Shown in pieces: positions 24,007 to 34,154 of a stretch of 34,244 bases of DNA (the stretch's first letter is position 1; each line of letters begins with the position of its first letter). The stretch spans positions 1 through 34,244 of the forward strand of contig CASDXP010000009.1 in NCBI GenBank assembly GCA_949285455.1. The letters run 5' to 3'. The translations under genes and the position numbers were made by a program. The notes beneath the pieces were generated by a model that saw nothing but the letters and a program-made list of their open reading frames with translations, ran no database searches and was not told where the DNA came from. Source of the DNA: an uncultured bacterium. GTDB taxonomy: Bacteria; Bacillota_I; Bacilli_A; RFN20; CAG-826.

Positions 24007-25374
24007 ATGCATAAATTTGAAGATATCGTCAATCACCTCATCACGCAGGGCTTCGTTTTTCCTGGCTCAGAAATTTATGGTGGGCTCGCTAATTCGTGGG
24101 ATTATGGTCCGCTTGGATTCTTACTTAAAAATAATGTGAAAAGAGCATTTTATAAAAAATTCGTGCAAGAATCGCCGACGAATGTCGCTATCGATAGCGC
24201 CATCATCATGAACCCAAAAGTTTGGGAAGCGACAGGTCACGTCAAAGCATTTAATGATCCTCTCATCGATTGTAAAGAATGTAAGGCGAGATTACGCGCG
24301 GATGAAATTATTAAAGAATTTGATCTAAATTTGGAAGTGGAAGGTAAAAGTTCAGAAGAACTAATGAACATTATCAAAGATAAACATATTCCTTGCCCTA
24401 ACTGCGGCAAGCATAATTTTACTGATGTTCGTCAATTTAACATGATGTTTCAAACGCACATTGGCCCATCTTCCTCTAATGAATCGCTCGTCTATTTAAG
24501 ACCGGAGACAGCCCAAGGAATGTTCGTCAATTTTAAAAATGTCGTCCGTACGACGAGAAGAAAACTTCCTATCGGCATCGTCAACATCGGTAAATCATTC
24601 CGTAACGAAATTACGCCCGGGAATTTCACTTTCCGTACGCGTGAATTTGAACAGATGGAGATGGAATTTTTCTGTAAGCCGGGTGAAGATTTGACGTGGT
24701 TTGCTTATTGGCGAGAATATATGATGAACTTCTTACTTTCTTTGAAAGTAAAAGAGGAGAATTTACGTTTTAGAGACCACGCGAAAGAAGAACTTGCTTT
24801 CTATAGCGTCGCTACGACCGACATCGAATATCATTATCCTTTCGGTTGGGGCGAATTGTGGGGTATTGCTGATCGTACGGATTACGATTTAAAAAGGCAT
24901 ATGGAATATTCTAAACAAGATTTAACTTATCTTGATCAAGAGACGAATGAAAGATTCGTTCCATATTGTGTCGAACCAGCTTTAGGTTTAGACCGTCTAA
25001 TGCTCGCTTTACTTTGCGATGCTTACGATATTGAAACGCTAGATAATAACGATTCTAGAATCGTTTTACATTTACATCCTGCTATCGCACCTTATAAAGT
25101 TGCAGTCTTACCATTAAGTAAACAGTTGAGTGAAAAAGCTAAAGAAGTGTACAAGATATTATCTAATTATTTCTCCGTCACATTCGATGCCTCTAGTAGC
25201 ATCGGCAAAAGATATCGTCGTCAAGATGCGATCGGCACACCATTTTGTATCACGATCGATTTTGATACATTAGAAGATAATCAAGTGACGATTAGAGAAA
25301 GAGATACGATGCAACAAATTCGCTTGCCTATAAACGATTTAGTAAACTATTTTAATGTAAAAGTATTTTTCTAG
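24007..25374 (+). CDS. glyS: glycyl-tRNA synthetase (dimeric type)
   Basis: This class II synthetase charges tRNA-Gly. The 455-residue single-chain form is the homodimeric, eukaryote-like type found in Staphylococcus and Mollicutes, not the alpha2-beta2 GlyQ/GlyS of B. subtilis. Motifs: [18 protein letters not shown] at the N terminus, a zinc-like insertion with CKECKA and CPNCGK, motif 2 in [12 protein letters not shown] with [14 protein letters not shown], motif 3 in [15 protein letters not shown], and a C-terminal anticodon-binding domain ([14 protein letters not shown]). It lies between recO and dnaG, the same slot as glyQS in B. subtilis. Confidence 0.97.
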   Translation: MHKFEDIVNHLITQGFVFPGSEIYGGLANSWDYGPLGFLLKNNVKRAFYKKFVQESPTNVAIDSAIIMNPKVWEATGHVKAFNDPLIDCKECKARLRADEIIKEFDLNLEVEGKSSEELMNIIKDKHIPCPNCGKHNFTDVRQFNMMFQTHIGPSSSNESLVYLRPETAQGMFVNFKNVVRTTRRKLPIGIVNIGKSFRNEITPGNFTFRTREFEQMEMEFFCKPGEDLTWFAYWREYMMNFLLSLKVKEENLRFRDHAKEELAFYSVATTDIEYHYPFGWGELWGIADRTDYDLKRHMEYSKQDLTYLDQETNERFVPYCVEPALGLDRLMLALLCDAYDIETLDNNDSRIVLHLHPAIAPYKVAVLPLSKQLSEKAKEVYKILSNYFSVTFDASSSIGKRYRRQDAIGTPFCITIDFDTLEDNQVTIRERDTMQQIRLPINDLVNYFNVKVFF

Positions 25375-25389
25375 TAGATAATTAGTAAG

Positions 25390-27189
25390 ATGATAGATAA
25401 TAACGTAACCGAAGAAATTTTAAAAAAGACGGATATAGTAGACATTATTTCTCGCTATATCCAAGTGACGAAAAAAGGGCGAAACCACGTCGCTTTATGT
25501 CCTTTTCATGACGATAAAAATCCTTCGCTTATGATTTCTAGAGATAAACAAATTTTCAAATGTTTCGTCTGTGGGGTAGGAGGAAACGCTTTCACGTTCG
25601 TCGAAAGAATAGAGAAGATATCTTTCTTAGATGCCGTAAGAAAAGTTGCTTCTTACGTTGGTTATAGCGATGTAAGACTTAATAAGTCTTCCTTAGAAAA
25701 AAAGGTAGATGAAGTTAAAGAGAAGATGTATCTTGCTCATCAAGAATTAACTGCTTACTATCAATATAGTCTATCTACTAAACAAGGAACGATCGCTAAA
25801 GAATATTTAGAATCGCGTCATCTTGATCGCGATTTACAACGTAAATATAGCTTAGGCTACGCTCCAGAAGATGGTTTTCAAACTATCGAATATTTGATTA
25901 AAAAGGGGTTCTCTTATAAAACTTTAGAAGATGCTGGGATTGCTTTACATGTCGAAAATGGTTACATGGACCGTAATCAAGGCCGAGTCATCTTTCCCAT
26001 CTTTGATGAAAATGATCGCCCAATCGCTTATAGCGCAAGACGTATCAACGAAGATGAAAACCAACCTAAATATATCAATTCTGTCGATTCGACAATCTTT
26101 CATAAATCGGACATTTTATATAATTACTCTAGAGCGTTAGATGCTTCCATCAAAGAAAAACGCGTCTACGTCGTCGAAGGCTTCAATGACGTCTACGCTT
26201 TTGCTAGGGTAGGCTTAGATTCGGCAGTAGCCTTAATGGGGACAGCATTTTCAGAAAAGCACGTCGCTTTATTAAGAGCTTTAAAAGCAGAAATTGTCTT
26301 ATGTTTCGATCCTGATGAAGCAGGAAAAAAAGCGATGATTCGCGCGAGTGATATTTTAGATAAGGCTCATATCGATTACACTATGAAAGCCTTCCCGCGT
26401 GATGAAAAACGTGACTTAGATGAATATCTAAATGATGAGGGAAAAGATAAATTCTTCGCTTACATTAACGATGTATGTGATAAATTCACTTTCTTATTAA
26501 GCATGTACGAAAGTGGGGATGCACTTAAAACAGCAAAAGATAAGCAAAGGTTCATCAATGTTTTCCTTCCGAAACTCGTCGCATTAGATGAAAGTTTAGA
26601 AAAGGATGATATCATCCTCAAATTAGCCCGTATCACCGGTTTTGAAGTCGAAGCAATTAGACGTGCAGTTATTACTTTTAGTAAGCAAAGTGAAAAGAAA
26701 GAAGTACTAGTGGACACTGCACCGACCTTTCAAAGAAAAGAACAAGTCAAACGTTATTCACGTCTTAAAAGAGCGGAAAGAAGCATGCTCTTCTACATGT
26801 TAAACGAGATGAAAGCGGTCGAATTTTTTGAGAAGAATATTTCTTTCTTCATCGACGATATTTATCGTAATATTGCAAATTTCATCATCGCTTACGCAAA
26901 AGAGCATGAAAATGTCAGTAGCGAGGATATTATCTCGTTACTGTCACTTAGCGAACTTACGAATAAAGAGGAACTAGTGAAGACGATATGCGATTTAGAT
27001 TTAGACGAAACTTTAAGAAAAATTCCTTATAGCGAAGAGGCGATGAAAGAATATCTTAACGTCATCCAAGAAGAGAAAGAAAAATTGTCGGAAAGAGATT
27101 TCTTATCGCGATCTTTACAAGGCAAAGCGACGGAAGAAAAAGCTCGCATCATCAAAGATTACACCGCTGAACGTGATCGACATAAATAA
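25390..27189 (+). CDS. dnaG: DNA primase
   Basis: DnaG makes RNA primers at the replication fork. The 599-residue protein has the CHC2-type zinc finger Cys37/His40/Cys58/Cys61, the RNA-polymerase core with SLGYAPEDGF and GRVIFPI, and the TOPRIM catalytic motifs VVEGFNDVYAF and CFDPDEAGKKA. The C-terminal helicase-binding part (from about residue 445) is less conserved. It directly precedes rpoD, as in the macromolecular-synthesis operon. Confidence 0.97.
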   Translation: MIDNNVTEEILKKTDIVDIISRYIQVTKKGRNHVALCPFHDDKNPSLMISRDKQIFKCFVCGVGGNAFTFVERIEKISFLDAVRKVASYVGYSDVRLNKSSLEKKVDEVKEKMYLAHQELTAYYQYSLSTKQGTIAKEYLESRHLDRDLQRKYSLGYAPEDGFQTIEYLIKKGFSYKTLEDAGIALHVENGYMDRNQGRVIFPIFDENDRPIAYSARRINEDENQPKYINSVDSTIFHKSDILYNYSRALDASIKEKRVYVVEGFNDVYAFARVGLDSAVALMGTAFSEKHVALLRALKAEIVLCFDPDEAGKKAMIRASDILDKAHIDYTMKAFPRDEKRDLDEYLNDEGKDKFFAYINDVCDKFTFLLSMYESGDALKTAKDKQRFINVFLPKLVALDESLEKDDIILKLARITGFEVEAIRRAVITFSKQSEKKEVLVDTAPTFQRKEQVKRYSRLKRAERSMLFYMLNEMKAVEFFEKNISFFIDDIYRNIANFIIAYAKEHENVSSEDIISLLSLSELTNKEELVKTICDLDLDETLRKIPYSEEAMKEYLNVIQEEKEKLSERDFLSRSLQGKATEEKARIIKDYTAERDRHK

Positions 27190-27209
27190 AAATGAGGAGG
27201 TAAATGTAT

Positions 27210-28478
27210 ATGGCCAAAGCAAAAAATGAAAAAAAGAAAGTAAAAGACGAGGAAAAAGATATCGAAGAAGAAGGTATCGAATCGCTCGATTCTATCAAAT
27301 CACGTTTTGAAAAACGTGGTAAGAAAGATGGTTACATCAACCAAGGCGATTTATTCGACGCAATATCGCATCTAGATTTAAGCGATGAAGATTTTGCTGA
27401 ACTTATCAAATATTTTGAAGACAAACATATCAAAGTGGAAAACGATGACATCGACGAAGAAGAAGATTTTCCTGATAATATCGACGAAAGCGAACTCGAA
27501 AGAGATTTAGAGTCGGATGATTTTGGCGACGATGACGATTATCTTCCTTACGACGATGAAAATTACGACGAAGATGAATTAGATGAAGACGAAGAACTTC
27601 GTGAAGTACAAGATATGTTCTTGCCAGGTGATGCCAAGACGCAAGATCCAGTCAAGATGTATCTAAAAGAAATTGGACGAGAAAATTTATTGAAGCCAGA
27701 AGAAGAACCAGAACTCGCTAAGCGTATATTAGAAGGGGATAAAGAAGCGAAAGATAAACTTATCTCTGCGAACTTAAGGCTCGTCGTCAACATCGCTAAA
27801 CATTACGTCGGACGCGGTATGCAACTTTTGGATTTGATCCAAGAAGGAAATTTAGGTTTGATGAAAGCGGTCGAAAAATTCGATTACACGAAAGGTTTCA
27901 AATTTTCAACTTATGCGACGTGGTGGATTAGACAAGCAATCACCCGTGCGATCGCTGACCAAGCAAGAACGATTCGTATTCCTGTCCACATGGTGGAAAC
28001 GATCAATAAAATCACAAGAGCGCAACGCCAACTAGTGCAAGAATTAGGTAGGGAGCCAAACGCCGAAGAAATTAGTGATAAATTAGGTGGTATTTTATCT
28101 CCTGAAAAGATTAGAGAAATTCAACGCATCGCTGTCGAACCGATTTCTTTAGAGACACCAATCGGGGAAGAAGATGATTCTCATCTTGGCGATTTTATCG
28201 AAGATAAAGATACTCTTTCTCCTAGCGAACATACGACGAAAGTATTATTACGTGAACAACTTTATAAAATTTTAGGTGACTTGACTGATCGTGAAGAAAA
28301 AGTCATCAGATTACGTTACGGTCTAGATGATAATCATCCTCGCACTCTAGAAGAAGTTGGTAAAGAATTTCACGTCACCCGTGAAAGAATTCGTCAAATA
28401 GAAGCCAAAGCTATCCGCAAATTACGTCATCCAACACGCATTAAAACTTTAGGCGACTATCGCGATACGAATAAGTAA
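27210..28478 (+). CDS. rpoD: RNA polymerase primary sigma factor SigA/RpoD
   Basis: The housekeeping sigma factor. From ATG 27210 it has 422 residues; ATG 27204 is only three bases from GAGGAGG, whereas 27210 is nine bases away, so I prefer the latter. Region 1.1 is followed by a very acidic Asp/Glu stretch (residues about 70-125). Region 1.2 ([11 protein letters not shown]), region 2 ([18 protein letters not shown] and [14 protein letters not shown]), region 3, and region 4.2 ([20 protein letters not shown]) are complete. This fits the TTGACA/TATAAT and extended -10 promoters seen in the window. Confidence 0.98.
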   Translation: MAKAKNEKKKVKDEEKDIEEEGIESLDSIKSRFEKRGKKDGYINQGDLFDAISHLDLSDEDFAELIKYFEDKHIKVENDDIDEEEDFPDNIDESELERDLESDDFGDDDDYLPYDDENYDEDELDEDEELREVQDMFLPGDAKTQDPVKMYLKEIGRENLLKPEEEPELAKRILEGDKEAKDKLISANLRLVVNIAKHYVGRGMQLLDLIQEGNLGLMKAVEKFDYTKGFKFSTYATWWIRQAITRAIADQARTIRIPVHMVETINKITRAQRQLVQELGREPNAEEISDKLGGILSPEKIREIQRIAVEPISLETPIGEEDDSHLGDFIEDKDTLSPSEHTTKVLLREQLYKILGDLTDREEKVIRLRYGLDDNHPRTLEEVGKEFHVTRERIRQIEAKAIRKLRHPTRIKTLGDYRDTNK

Positions 28479-28481
28479 AAT

Positions 28482-29135
28482 ATGATTTTATCGAAAAGAT
28501 TGGAGACGATTCTTACTTTCATTGCACCTTGCGATCTATTAGTCGATGTCGGAGCGGACCATGGTCTCGTAAGCATCGCTGCCGTCGAAAGAAATTTAGC
28601 AAAGCACGTCATCGCTATCGAAAATAAGGAAGGTCCCTATCTTCGGCTAAAAGAAGCGATTGATAAAAGACGAAAAAACGACGTTATAGAAGCGATTTTC
28701 TCCGATGGCTTAAAATCTAACGATGCAAGAATTAAAACGTGTCTCATCGCTGGGATGGGCACAAAAAACGCTATTTCTATCTTAAAGGAAGCGAAAAATA
28801 TTTCTTCCATCAATGCTTTGATCATCGATTCGCATACGAATCTAGAAGAATTACGAAGATATGTCACTTCCATCGGTTTTAAAATAACGAATGAAAAAAT
28901 CGTCTATGAGGACCGTGTCTTCTATGAAATTATCGTCTTTGAAAAAGGTCACGCTCACTATAGCGATTTAGATTATATTTATGGGCCACTTGAAATAAAA
29001 AAGCGTGATCCATTGTTCGAGAAAAAATTAGAGAAAAGAGTAAAAGAAATTAATGCTATATTAAATAAACCTCATCTTTCTTCTTTGCGAATCAAAACAT
29101 TGAATGAGGAACTTGAAAGGATTGCTAAGTTATGA
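28482..29135 (+). CDS. trmK: tRNA (adenine22-N1)-methyltransferase TrmK
   Basis: TrmK makes m1A22 in bacterial tRNAs. The 217-residue protein has the SAM-binding LVDVGADHGLVSIAA near residues 20-34, the following AIENKEGP acidic strand, and the IAGMGTKNAI motif, with a helical C-terminal coiled domain. It starts three bases after rpoD and overlaps the next gene by four bases (ATGA), matching the Firmicutes order sigA-trmK-yqfO. Confidence 0.93.
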   Translation: MILSKRLETILTFIAPCDLLVDVGADHGLVSIAAVERNLAKHVIAIENKEGPYLRLKEAIDKRRKNDVIEAIFSDGLKSNDARIKTCLIAGMGTKNAISILKEAKNISSINALIIDSHTNLEELRRYVTSIGFKITNEKIVYEDRVFYEIIVFEKGHAHYSDLDYIYGPLEIKKRDPLFEKKLEKRVKEINAILNKPHLSSLRIKTLNEELERIAKL

Positions 29136-29899
29136 AAACGATTACTTTATTAAGAAATCTAGCCAAATATTTTCCAAAAAAGATCGCCGTGAGAGAAAAA
29201 GATTACGTCGGTCTTATGTGTGGCAAACTAAAGGAAAAGACGCATAAAATTTTACTTTGTTTAGATTTTGATCAAACATTGTTTGAAAAAGTAAAAGATG
29301 GCAAATATGACTTAATTCTTACCCATCACCCTTTCATCTACGGTAAAAAAAGTCTCGTCTTCAAATATGACGAAGCTAAAAAAGCCCTCTATGACGCTAT
29401 GGAAAAAGTGGGAACACCGATTTATTCTATGCACACAAATTTCGACGAAGGAAAAAATGGGATGAACGATGCATTAAGTGAAGCATTAGAACTAAAAGAT
29501 ATTCATCCAGTCGAAGAAATGCCTATGATGCGCGTGGGTCGACTTTCTTCACCGATGGAAGTCGAAGAATTTGCAAAATATGCAAAAGAAAAATTAAATG
29601 TTCCTTACGTAGCTTTGATAAACGAAGGAAAAAAGATGATTGAAACTGTTTCCATCATCGGTGGGGGTGGCTCTAGAGCTTTCGCACTTGCGAAAAAGCT
29701 TGGTTTCGACATCTATATTTCCGGCGATGCGCCACATCACGTAAGAAGAGATATCGTCATTTCTCATTACAATTATTTAGATGTCCCGCACGAAGTAGAA
29801 AATATTTTCATGCCGCAGATGAAAAAAGTACTTTTAAGTATCGATCCTAGTTTAGAAATCGACACTATCGTGCATGAAATTCCACCTAAAATCTTATAG
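29132..29899 (+). CDS. Nif3-like dinuclear metal-center hexameric protein
   Basis: Nif3/YqfO-type proteins form toroids with a two-metal site; a cellular function is not settled, although some are annotated as GTP cyclohydrolase type 2. The 255-residue protein has the metal motif THHPFIYG near residues 65-72, YSMHTNFDEGKNGMND near 97-112 and the C-terminal SGDAPHHVRRD and HYNYLDVPHEVE with the remaining His/Glu ligands. It lacks the extra middle domain of longer B. subtilis YqfO. It is coupled to trmK and ends convergent with ispH, overlapping it by six bases. Confidence 0.9.
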   Translation: MKTITLLRNLAKYFPKKIAVREKDYVGLMCGKLKEKTHKILLCLDFDQTLFEKVKDGKYDLILTHHPFIYGKKSLVFKYDEAKKALYDAMEKVGTPIYSMHTNFDEGKNGMNDALSEALELKDIHPVEEMPMMRVGRLSSPMEVEEFAKYAKEKLNVPYVALINEGKKMIETVSIIGGGGSRAFALAKKLGFDIYISGDAPHHVRRDIVISHYNYLDVPHEVENIFMPQMKKVLLSIDPSLEIDTIVHEIPPKIL

Positions 29900-30760
29900 A
29901 TTTTCTAAATAATTTTTAATTTCTTCAATAACTTCAAGAGGAGAAGATGTCGCTGACACTAAGGCGACATTTTTTCTATCTTTCAGATCATTTATATCAA
30001 TATCTTCTTTAGAAGTAATCAATTTCACTAAAGAATGAGAATGCTCATTTGTAGCTATCATTTTTAATTCGTTTGCATTCGAACTATTCTTACTTCCGAT
30101 GACGTAGATTAAATCGTAATCATAAGAAATATTTTTTAATGCATTTTCTCTTTTCATCATCTCTAAACAAGCACGTGGCGCGATGTCGAATGAAACATAT
30201 TTTTTCTTCAAAGTTTCAATTGCATCTAGATAAGTATCTTGTCCTAAAGTCGTTTGAGCAAAAGCGATAGCCCGACTATGACTTGGCTTCTCATTCATTT
30301 CTTTCGTCTTCACATCGTAAAGCAAAATATTTTCATCGATCGATAATGCTCCTAAAGTTTCTGGATGATGGGATTTACCGATATAAATCGTATCTTTTTT
30401 AATATCTAAAGAATTTTTAATTCTTTCATTGTTAACCTTTACGCTAGGGCAAATAGCATCGATACTTTTAAATCCTAAATTAGCGACGATTTCATCGTAA
30501 TGCTTAGGATGACCATGAGCGGTGAAAAAAACGATAGTGGAGCGATCTAACTTTCGAAGATTTTCTTCTAAAAATTCATCGAGTTTTATCGTCTCGACAC
30601 CAAGTTCTTTCAATTGCTTAGAAACAATTTCATTATGGACGAGTTCGCCTAAGATGACAATAGGAGTGCCAGGATGCTCTTTTCTTGCTTCTTTAACAAG
30701 ATTTAGAGCGTGACTTACGCCATAACAGAATCCAGCGGGATAAATAATTTCAACGTGCAT
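29894..30760 (-). CDS. ispH: 4-hydroxy-3-methylbut-2-enyl diphosphate reductase
   Basis: IspH performs the last step of the MEP pathway, giving IPP and DMAPP. From ATG 30760 it has 288 residues; an ATG two codons earlier (30766) abuts the -10 element and is less likely. Cluster cysteines are Cys12 (AGFCYGV), the one in AICPSVK, and the one in APRACLEMM. GKSHHPETLG, QTTL and KNSSNANELK (the SNS motif) are present. The third cysteine context is unusual: most enzymes read C-x-x-T-x-x-R-Q there. It is the only minus-strand gene of its area, divergent from cshB. Confidence 0.9.
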   Translation of the reverse strand: MHVEIIYPAGFCYGVSHALNLVKEARKEHPGTPIVILGELVHNEIVSKQLKELGVETIKLDEFLEENLRKLDRSTIVFFTAHGHPKHYDEIVANLGFKSIDAICPSVKVNNERIKNSLDIKKDTIYIGKSHHPETLGALSIDENILLYDVKTKEMNEKPSHSRAIAFAQTTLGQDTYLDAIETLKKKYVSFDIAPRACLEMMKRENALKNISYDYDLIYVIGSKNSSNANELKMIATNEHSHSLVKLITSKEDIDINDLKDRKNVALVSATSSPLEVIEEIKNYLENL

Positions 30761-30766
30761 AAGCAT

Positions 30767-30775
30767 ATTTTAGCA
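30767..30775 (-). promoter_or_regulatory. extended -10 promoter of ispH (TGcTAAAAT)
   Basis: On the minus strand TG (30775-30774), C, TAAAAT (30772-30767), identical to the lgt element. Six bases then lead to the ATG at 30760, so the message would be leaderless. Confidence 0.55.
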
Positions 30776-30793
30776 TTCTTGCTAATAATTTTG

Positions 30794-30799
30794 TATAAT
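30794..30799 (+). promoter_or_regulatory. -10 element of cshB
   Basis: A perfect TATAAT nine bases before the ATG at 30809, leaving a leader of only about three bases and no Shine-Dalgarno. No clear -35. Divergent from the ispH promoter in a 48-base intergenic gap. Confidence 0.5.
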
Positions 30800-30808
30800 T
30801 TAGGCAAG

Positions 30809-32110
30809 ATGAAATTTGCTGAACTGAATCTCGACAACTCACTAGTGGAATCCTTAAAAAGACAAGGCTACGTCAACATGACGAAAGTGCAGGAAAATAT
30901 TATTCCTCTCGCTTTAAAAAATAAATCGCTCATCGTCAAAGCTATGACGGGCTCAGGTAAGACGCATGCCTTTTTAGTGCCAATCATCCAGAGGATGGAT
31001 TTCGCTAATACTTCGTTAGAAGCTATCATCATCGTCCCGACGAGGGAATTAGGCTATCAGACATTAAATTTTATCAAAGGATTTAAACAAGATTATCCTA
31101 CTCTTAACGTCAATCTCGCTATCGGAGGGGAAAAAGAAAAAGAAAATAAAGCAAAAATATTGATTGCAACACCATCAAAATTTTTAAAACTTTATCCTAG
31201 GATAAAAGGGCAATTAACGAATATCAAAACCTTAGTGTTAGACGAGATGGATATGCTATTTGATTTAGGCTTTTATGAAGATGTCGATAAAATTATCAAA
31301 TTATTTCCAAACACTCAAACCTTAGTGTTTTCAGCGACCATTATGCGTCAGCTTCGTACGTTATTTAAAAAATATTTAAAAGCGGATGCTGTAAAGATTA
31401 TCGATGAGACGAACGCGAACGTCAAAATCGCCCATTATCTTATCGATATTAGACACCAAGACGTCGCAAAATGCGTCATGAATTTCATCGATATCATCCA
31501 TCCTTACATGTTACTTATATTTGCAAACACTATCGCAAAAGTTGATAGTTTATATAAAAAATTAGTAGAAAATAAGTATATTGTTGGTAGAATGCACGGC
31601 TCCTTAGAACCACGTGAAAGAAAGAATACATTAAAAGATATTAAAGATCATAAATATCCAATCGTCATCATGAGCGATGTCGGTTCACGCGGCATCGATA
31701 TAAATGATGTAACACACATTTTAAACATCGATTTTCCTAGCGATATGGCATATTATTTCCATCGCGTTGGAAGGACAGCGAGACATTTAGAATGGGGAAA
31801 AGCTTATACTTTCGTCAACCGTGATGAAGATGAAAAAGAAATTTTAGCGTTAAGTGAAAAAGGCATCCATTTTGAAACGCTAAGATTTAAGGATAATGAT
31901 CTAGTGGAAACTAAGCCCTTTATCTTTAAAGATAAAAAGGAGACAGTAGAACTTTCAAGAGATATCAAAAAAGCTATTTCTAAGACGAAAGGTAATAAAG
32001 TTAAACCAGGCTATAAAAAGAAGATGAAACTTGCGGTGGAAAAAGTCAAACGTCGTCATCGTTTCGTCGAGAAAAGGAAAGCGAGGAACGAAATTAAAAA
32101 TGCAAGATAA
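30809..32110 (+). CDS. cshB: DEAD-box-family RNA helicase (CshB-like)
   Basis: An ATP-dependent RNA helicase of 433 residues, probably in cold adaptation, ribosome assembly or RNA decay. An upstream in-frame ATG at 30710 would lie in the ispH coding region and is rejected in favour of MKFAELNLDNSL. The Q motif (GYVNMTKVQENIIPLAL), motif I (MTGSGKTHAF), PTRELGYQ, motif III SAT, and motif VI HRVGRTAR are present. Motif II reads Asp-Glu-Met-Asp (residues 145-148) instead of DEAD. The C terminus is a basic Lys/Arg tail. CshB (yqfR) followed by nfo (yqfS) is the B. subtilis order; here they overlap by 11 bases. Confidence 0.93.
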   Translation: MKFAELNLDNSLVESLKRQGYVNMTKVQENIIPLALKNKSLIVKAMTGSGKTHAFLVPIIQRMDFANTSLEAIIIVPTRELGYQTLNFIKGFKQDYPTLNVNLAIGGEKEKENKAKILIATPSKFLKLYPRIKGQLTNIKTLVLDEMDMLFDLGFYEDVDKIIKLFPNTQTLVFSATIMRQLRTLFKKYLKADAVKIIDETNANVKIAHYLIDIRHQDVAKCVMNFIDIIHPYMLLIFANTIAKVDSLYKKLVENKYIVGRMHGSLEPRERKNTLKDIKDHKYPIVIMSDVGSRGIDINDVTHILNIDFPSDMAYYFHRVGRTARHLEWGKAYTFVNRDEDEKEILALSEKGIHFETLRFKDNDLVETKPFIFKDKKETVELSRDIKKAISKTKGNKVKPGYKKKMKLAVEKVKRRHRFVEKRKARNEIKNAR

Positions 32111-32984
32111 ATTATTGATTGGTTCGCACGTTTCGATGAACCGCCCCAAATATTTTTTAGGATCAGTCGAAGAAGCTTTAAGTTATGGTTCGACGACATT
32201 TATGTTCTATACCGGCGCGCCACAAAATTCATTCCGTGTTCCTTTGGAACAGTGCATGATAGATGAAGGTAGAACTCTCATGAAAGAAAAGGGAATGGAT
32301 GAATCTAAAATTATCGTGCACGCACCTTACATCATCAATTTAGCCTCTATAAAAGAAGAAACTTTTGAGATGAGTGTAAGAATTCTTACTAACGAACTTA
32401 TTAGAACGGAGGCATTCGGGGCTAAAACTTTAGTTTTACATCCTGGTTCACACGTTGGTGCAGGCCTTGAATTTGGTATCGAAAGAATCGCTGAGGGATT
32501 AGATTTAGCCTTAAGTTCAGTCGATAACGATGTCATCATCGCTTTGGAGACGATGGCGGGCAAAGGAAGTGAAATTGGTTCACGTTTCGAAGAACTAGCG
32601 GAAATTATTAAACGCTGTAAACATCAAGAAAGACTAGGTGTATGTCTCGATACTTGCCACATGTCCGATAGTGGCTACGATATCAGTGACATCGATGCGT
32701 TAATGCAGGAATTTGATTCTATTGTTGGTCTCAAACGAATTAAATGTTTGCATATTAACGATTCGAAAAATATGCGTGGTGCAAGAAAAGATCGTCACGC
32801 GAACATCGGTTATGGAGAAATCGGTTACGATATATTAAATAAATACGTTCATTGCGAACTTTTTAAAGGCGTCGCAAAGATTCTAGAAACTCCTTACATC
32901 GACGATTTAGCGCCTTACAAACAAGAAATTTCCATGTTTAAAAATGGTTACGTCGACCATTGGATGGATGAATTTAAAAAATAA
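32100..32984 (+). CDS. nfo: endonuclease IV (AP endonuclease)
   Basis: Nfo cuts abasic sites in base-excision repair with a three-zinc centre. The 294-residue TIM barrel begins IGSHVSMNRPKYF and has LHPGSHVGAGLEFG, ALETMAGKGSEIGS, VCLDTCHMSDSGYD, HINDSKNMRGARKDRHANIGYG and ILETPY, covering the zinc ligands. The start at 32100 matches the family and has GAGGA upstream; an ATG at 32031 is inside cshB. The 3' end abuts convergent ispG. Confidence 0.97.
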   Translation: MQDKLLIGSHVSMNRPKYFLGSVEEALSYGSTTFMFYTGAPQNSFRVPLEQCMIDEGRTLMKEKGMDESKIIVHAPYIINLASIKEETFEMSVRILTNELIRTEAFGAKTLVLHPGSHVGAGLEFGIERIAEGLDLALSSVDNDVIIALETMAGKGSEIGSRFEELAEIIKRCKHQERLGVCLDTCHMSDSGYDISDIDALMQEFDSIVGLKRIKCLHINDSKNMRGARKDRHANIGYGEIGYDILNKYVHCELFKGVAKILETPYIDDLAPYKQEISMFKNGYVDHWMDEFKK

Positions 32985-34040
32985 TTAAATTTTATAATTT
33001 AATATTTCTTCTTTTAGACGAGCGAAAGCCTCGTCTTCATTTAATGTAGCTATAACTTTTCCATCTTTAAATAACGCCCAATGATTCTTCCCACCCGCTA
33101 GGCCAAGATGCGCGCCTTTAGCTTCGCCTGGACCATTGACGATGCAGCCCATGATAGCGACTTTTAAAGGCTTATGAATTTCTTCTAAAAAAGAAGAAAC
33201 TTTTTTTGCCATAGGAATTAAATTCACTTGCGTTCTTCCACACGTGGGACAAGAGATAAAAGTTGGATAATTAGGATAGAGCCCTAAGTCATGTAAAAGT
33301 CGTTTGCACGCTTTTACTTCTTCTTCTGGTTCATCGCTCAAAGAAATGCGTAAAGTATCGCCTATACCTTCTAAAATCAAAGGAGTAAGACCAGCGCTTG
33401 AACGAATTAAACCAATATCTTTGATACCGGCCTCGGTAATGCCGATATGAAGAGGATAAGGGAAAGTTTTTGCGGCGAGTCGATAAGCCTCGATCGTCTC
33501 TAGAATTGAAGAACATTTTAAAGATAACACTAGATCGAAGAAATTTTCATCTTCGAAAATTTTGACCATTCTTTGCATTTCGTTGATTAAATCTTTGCTC
33601 GTAATTTGATTTTTTATCGATACATCATTCTTTTTTAAAGAACCAGAATTGATGCCAATTCTAATTGGCACTTTCTTTTCTTTCGCCACTTTGATTACCG
33701 CTTTGATATTATCGATACTTCCGATATTGCTAGGGTTGATACGAATCTTAGCAGCGCCATTTTCCATCGCTAAAATAGCGAGTTTATAATCGAAATGAAT
33801 ATCAGCAATTAATGGAATAGGAGAATTCTTAGAAAGATAAGCGAAAGCTTTTGCATCTTCTTCATCTAGACAAGAAAGGCGAAATAATTCCGCACCAAGA
33901 TTTGCGCATCGTTTAATTTCTTCTAGTGCTCTTAATTTATCTTTAGGTGGAATTGTGCCCATCGTTTGAATGACGATTTTATTTTGTCTTCCAATTTGAA
34001 CATCTTTTATAAATACTGGGTGTGTTTCATTTCTTTGCAT
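32985..34040 (-). CDS. ispG: 4-hydroxy-3-methylbut-2-en-1-yl diphosphate synthase
   Basis: IspG (GcpE) converts the cyclic MEcPP to HMBPP, the step before IspH. From ATG 34040 it has 351 residues, starting MQRNETHPVFIKDVQIG as family members do, with AGAAGG just upstream. An ATG at 34082 would add 14 residues and is less likely. The TIM-barrel part has IQTMGTIPP, IADIHFDYKLA and RINPSNIGS; the C-terminal cluster domain has ISCPTCGRTQVNL and MGCIVNGPGEAKGAHLG, giving the three cysteines. It is convergent with nfo, with no gap between the stops. Confidence 0.96.
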   Translation of the reverse strand: MQRNETHPVFIKDVQIGRQNKIVIQTMGTIPPKDKLRALEEIKRCANLGAELFRLSCLDEEDAKAFAYLSKNSPIPLIADIHFDYKLAILAMENGAAKIRINPSNIGSIDNIKAVIKVAKEKKVPIRIGINSGSLKKNDVSIKNQITSKDLINEMQRMVKIFEDENFFDLVLSLKCSSILETIEAYRLAAKTFPYPLHIGITEAGIKDIGLIRSSAGLTPLILEGIGDTLRISLSDEPEEEVKACKRLLHDLGLYPNYPTFISCPTCGRTQVNLIPMAKKVSSFLEEIHKPLKVAIMGCIVNGPGEAKGAHLGLAGGKNHWALFKDGKVIATLNEDEAFARLKEEILNYKI

Positions 34041-34093
34041 AAATACCTTCTTTACATCTTCCTTTAAAATATGTAATAACATATTTATCTTTC

Positions 34094-34102
34094 ATTATAA
34101 CA
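34094..34102 (-). promoter_or_regulatory. extended -10 promoter of ispG (TGtTATAAT)
   Basis: On the minus strand TG (34102-34101), T, TATAAT (34099-34094), a perfect extended -10. The leader to ATG 34040 would be about 45 bases, so this gene is not leaderless. Confidence 0.65.
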
Positions 34103-34154
34103 TATAAACAATTCTTTTTCGCTGCTATTTTCATTAATACTTTAATGTGTTAAC

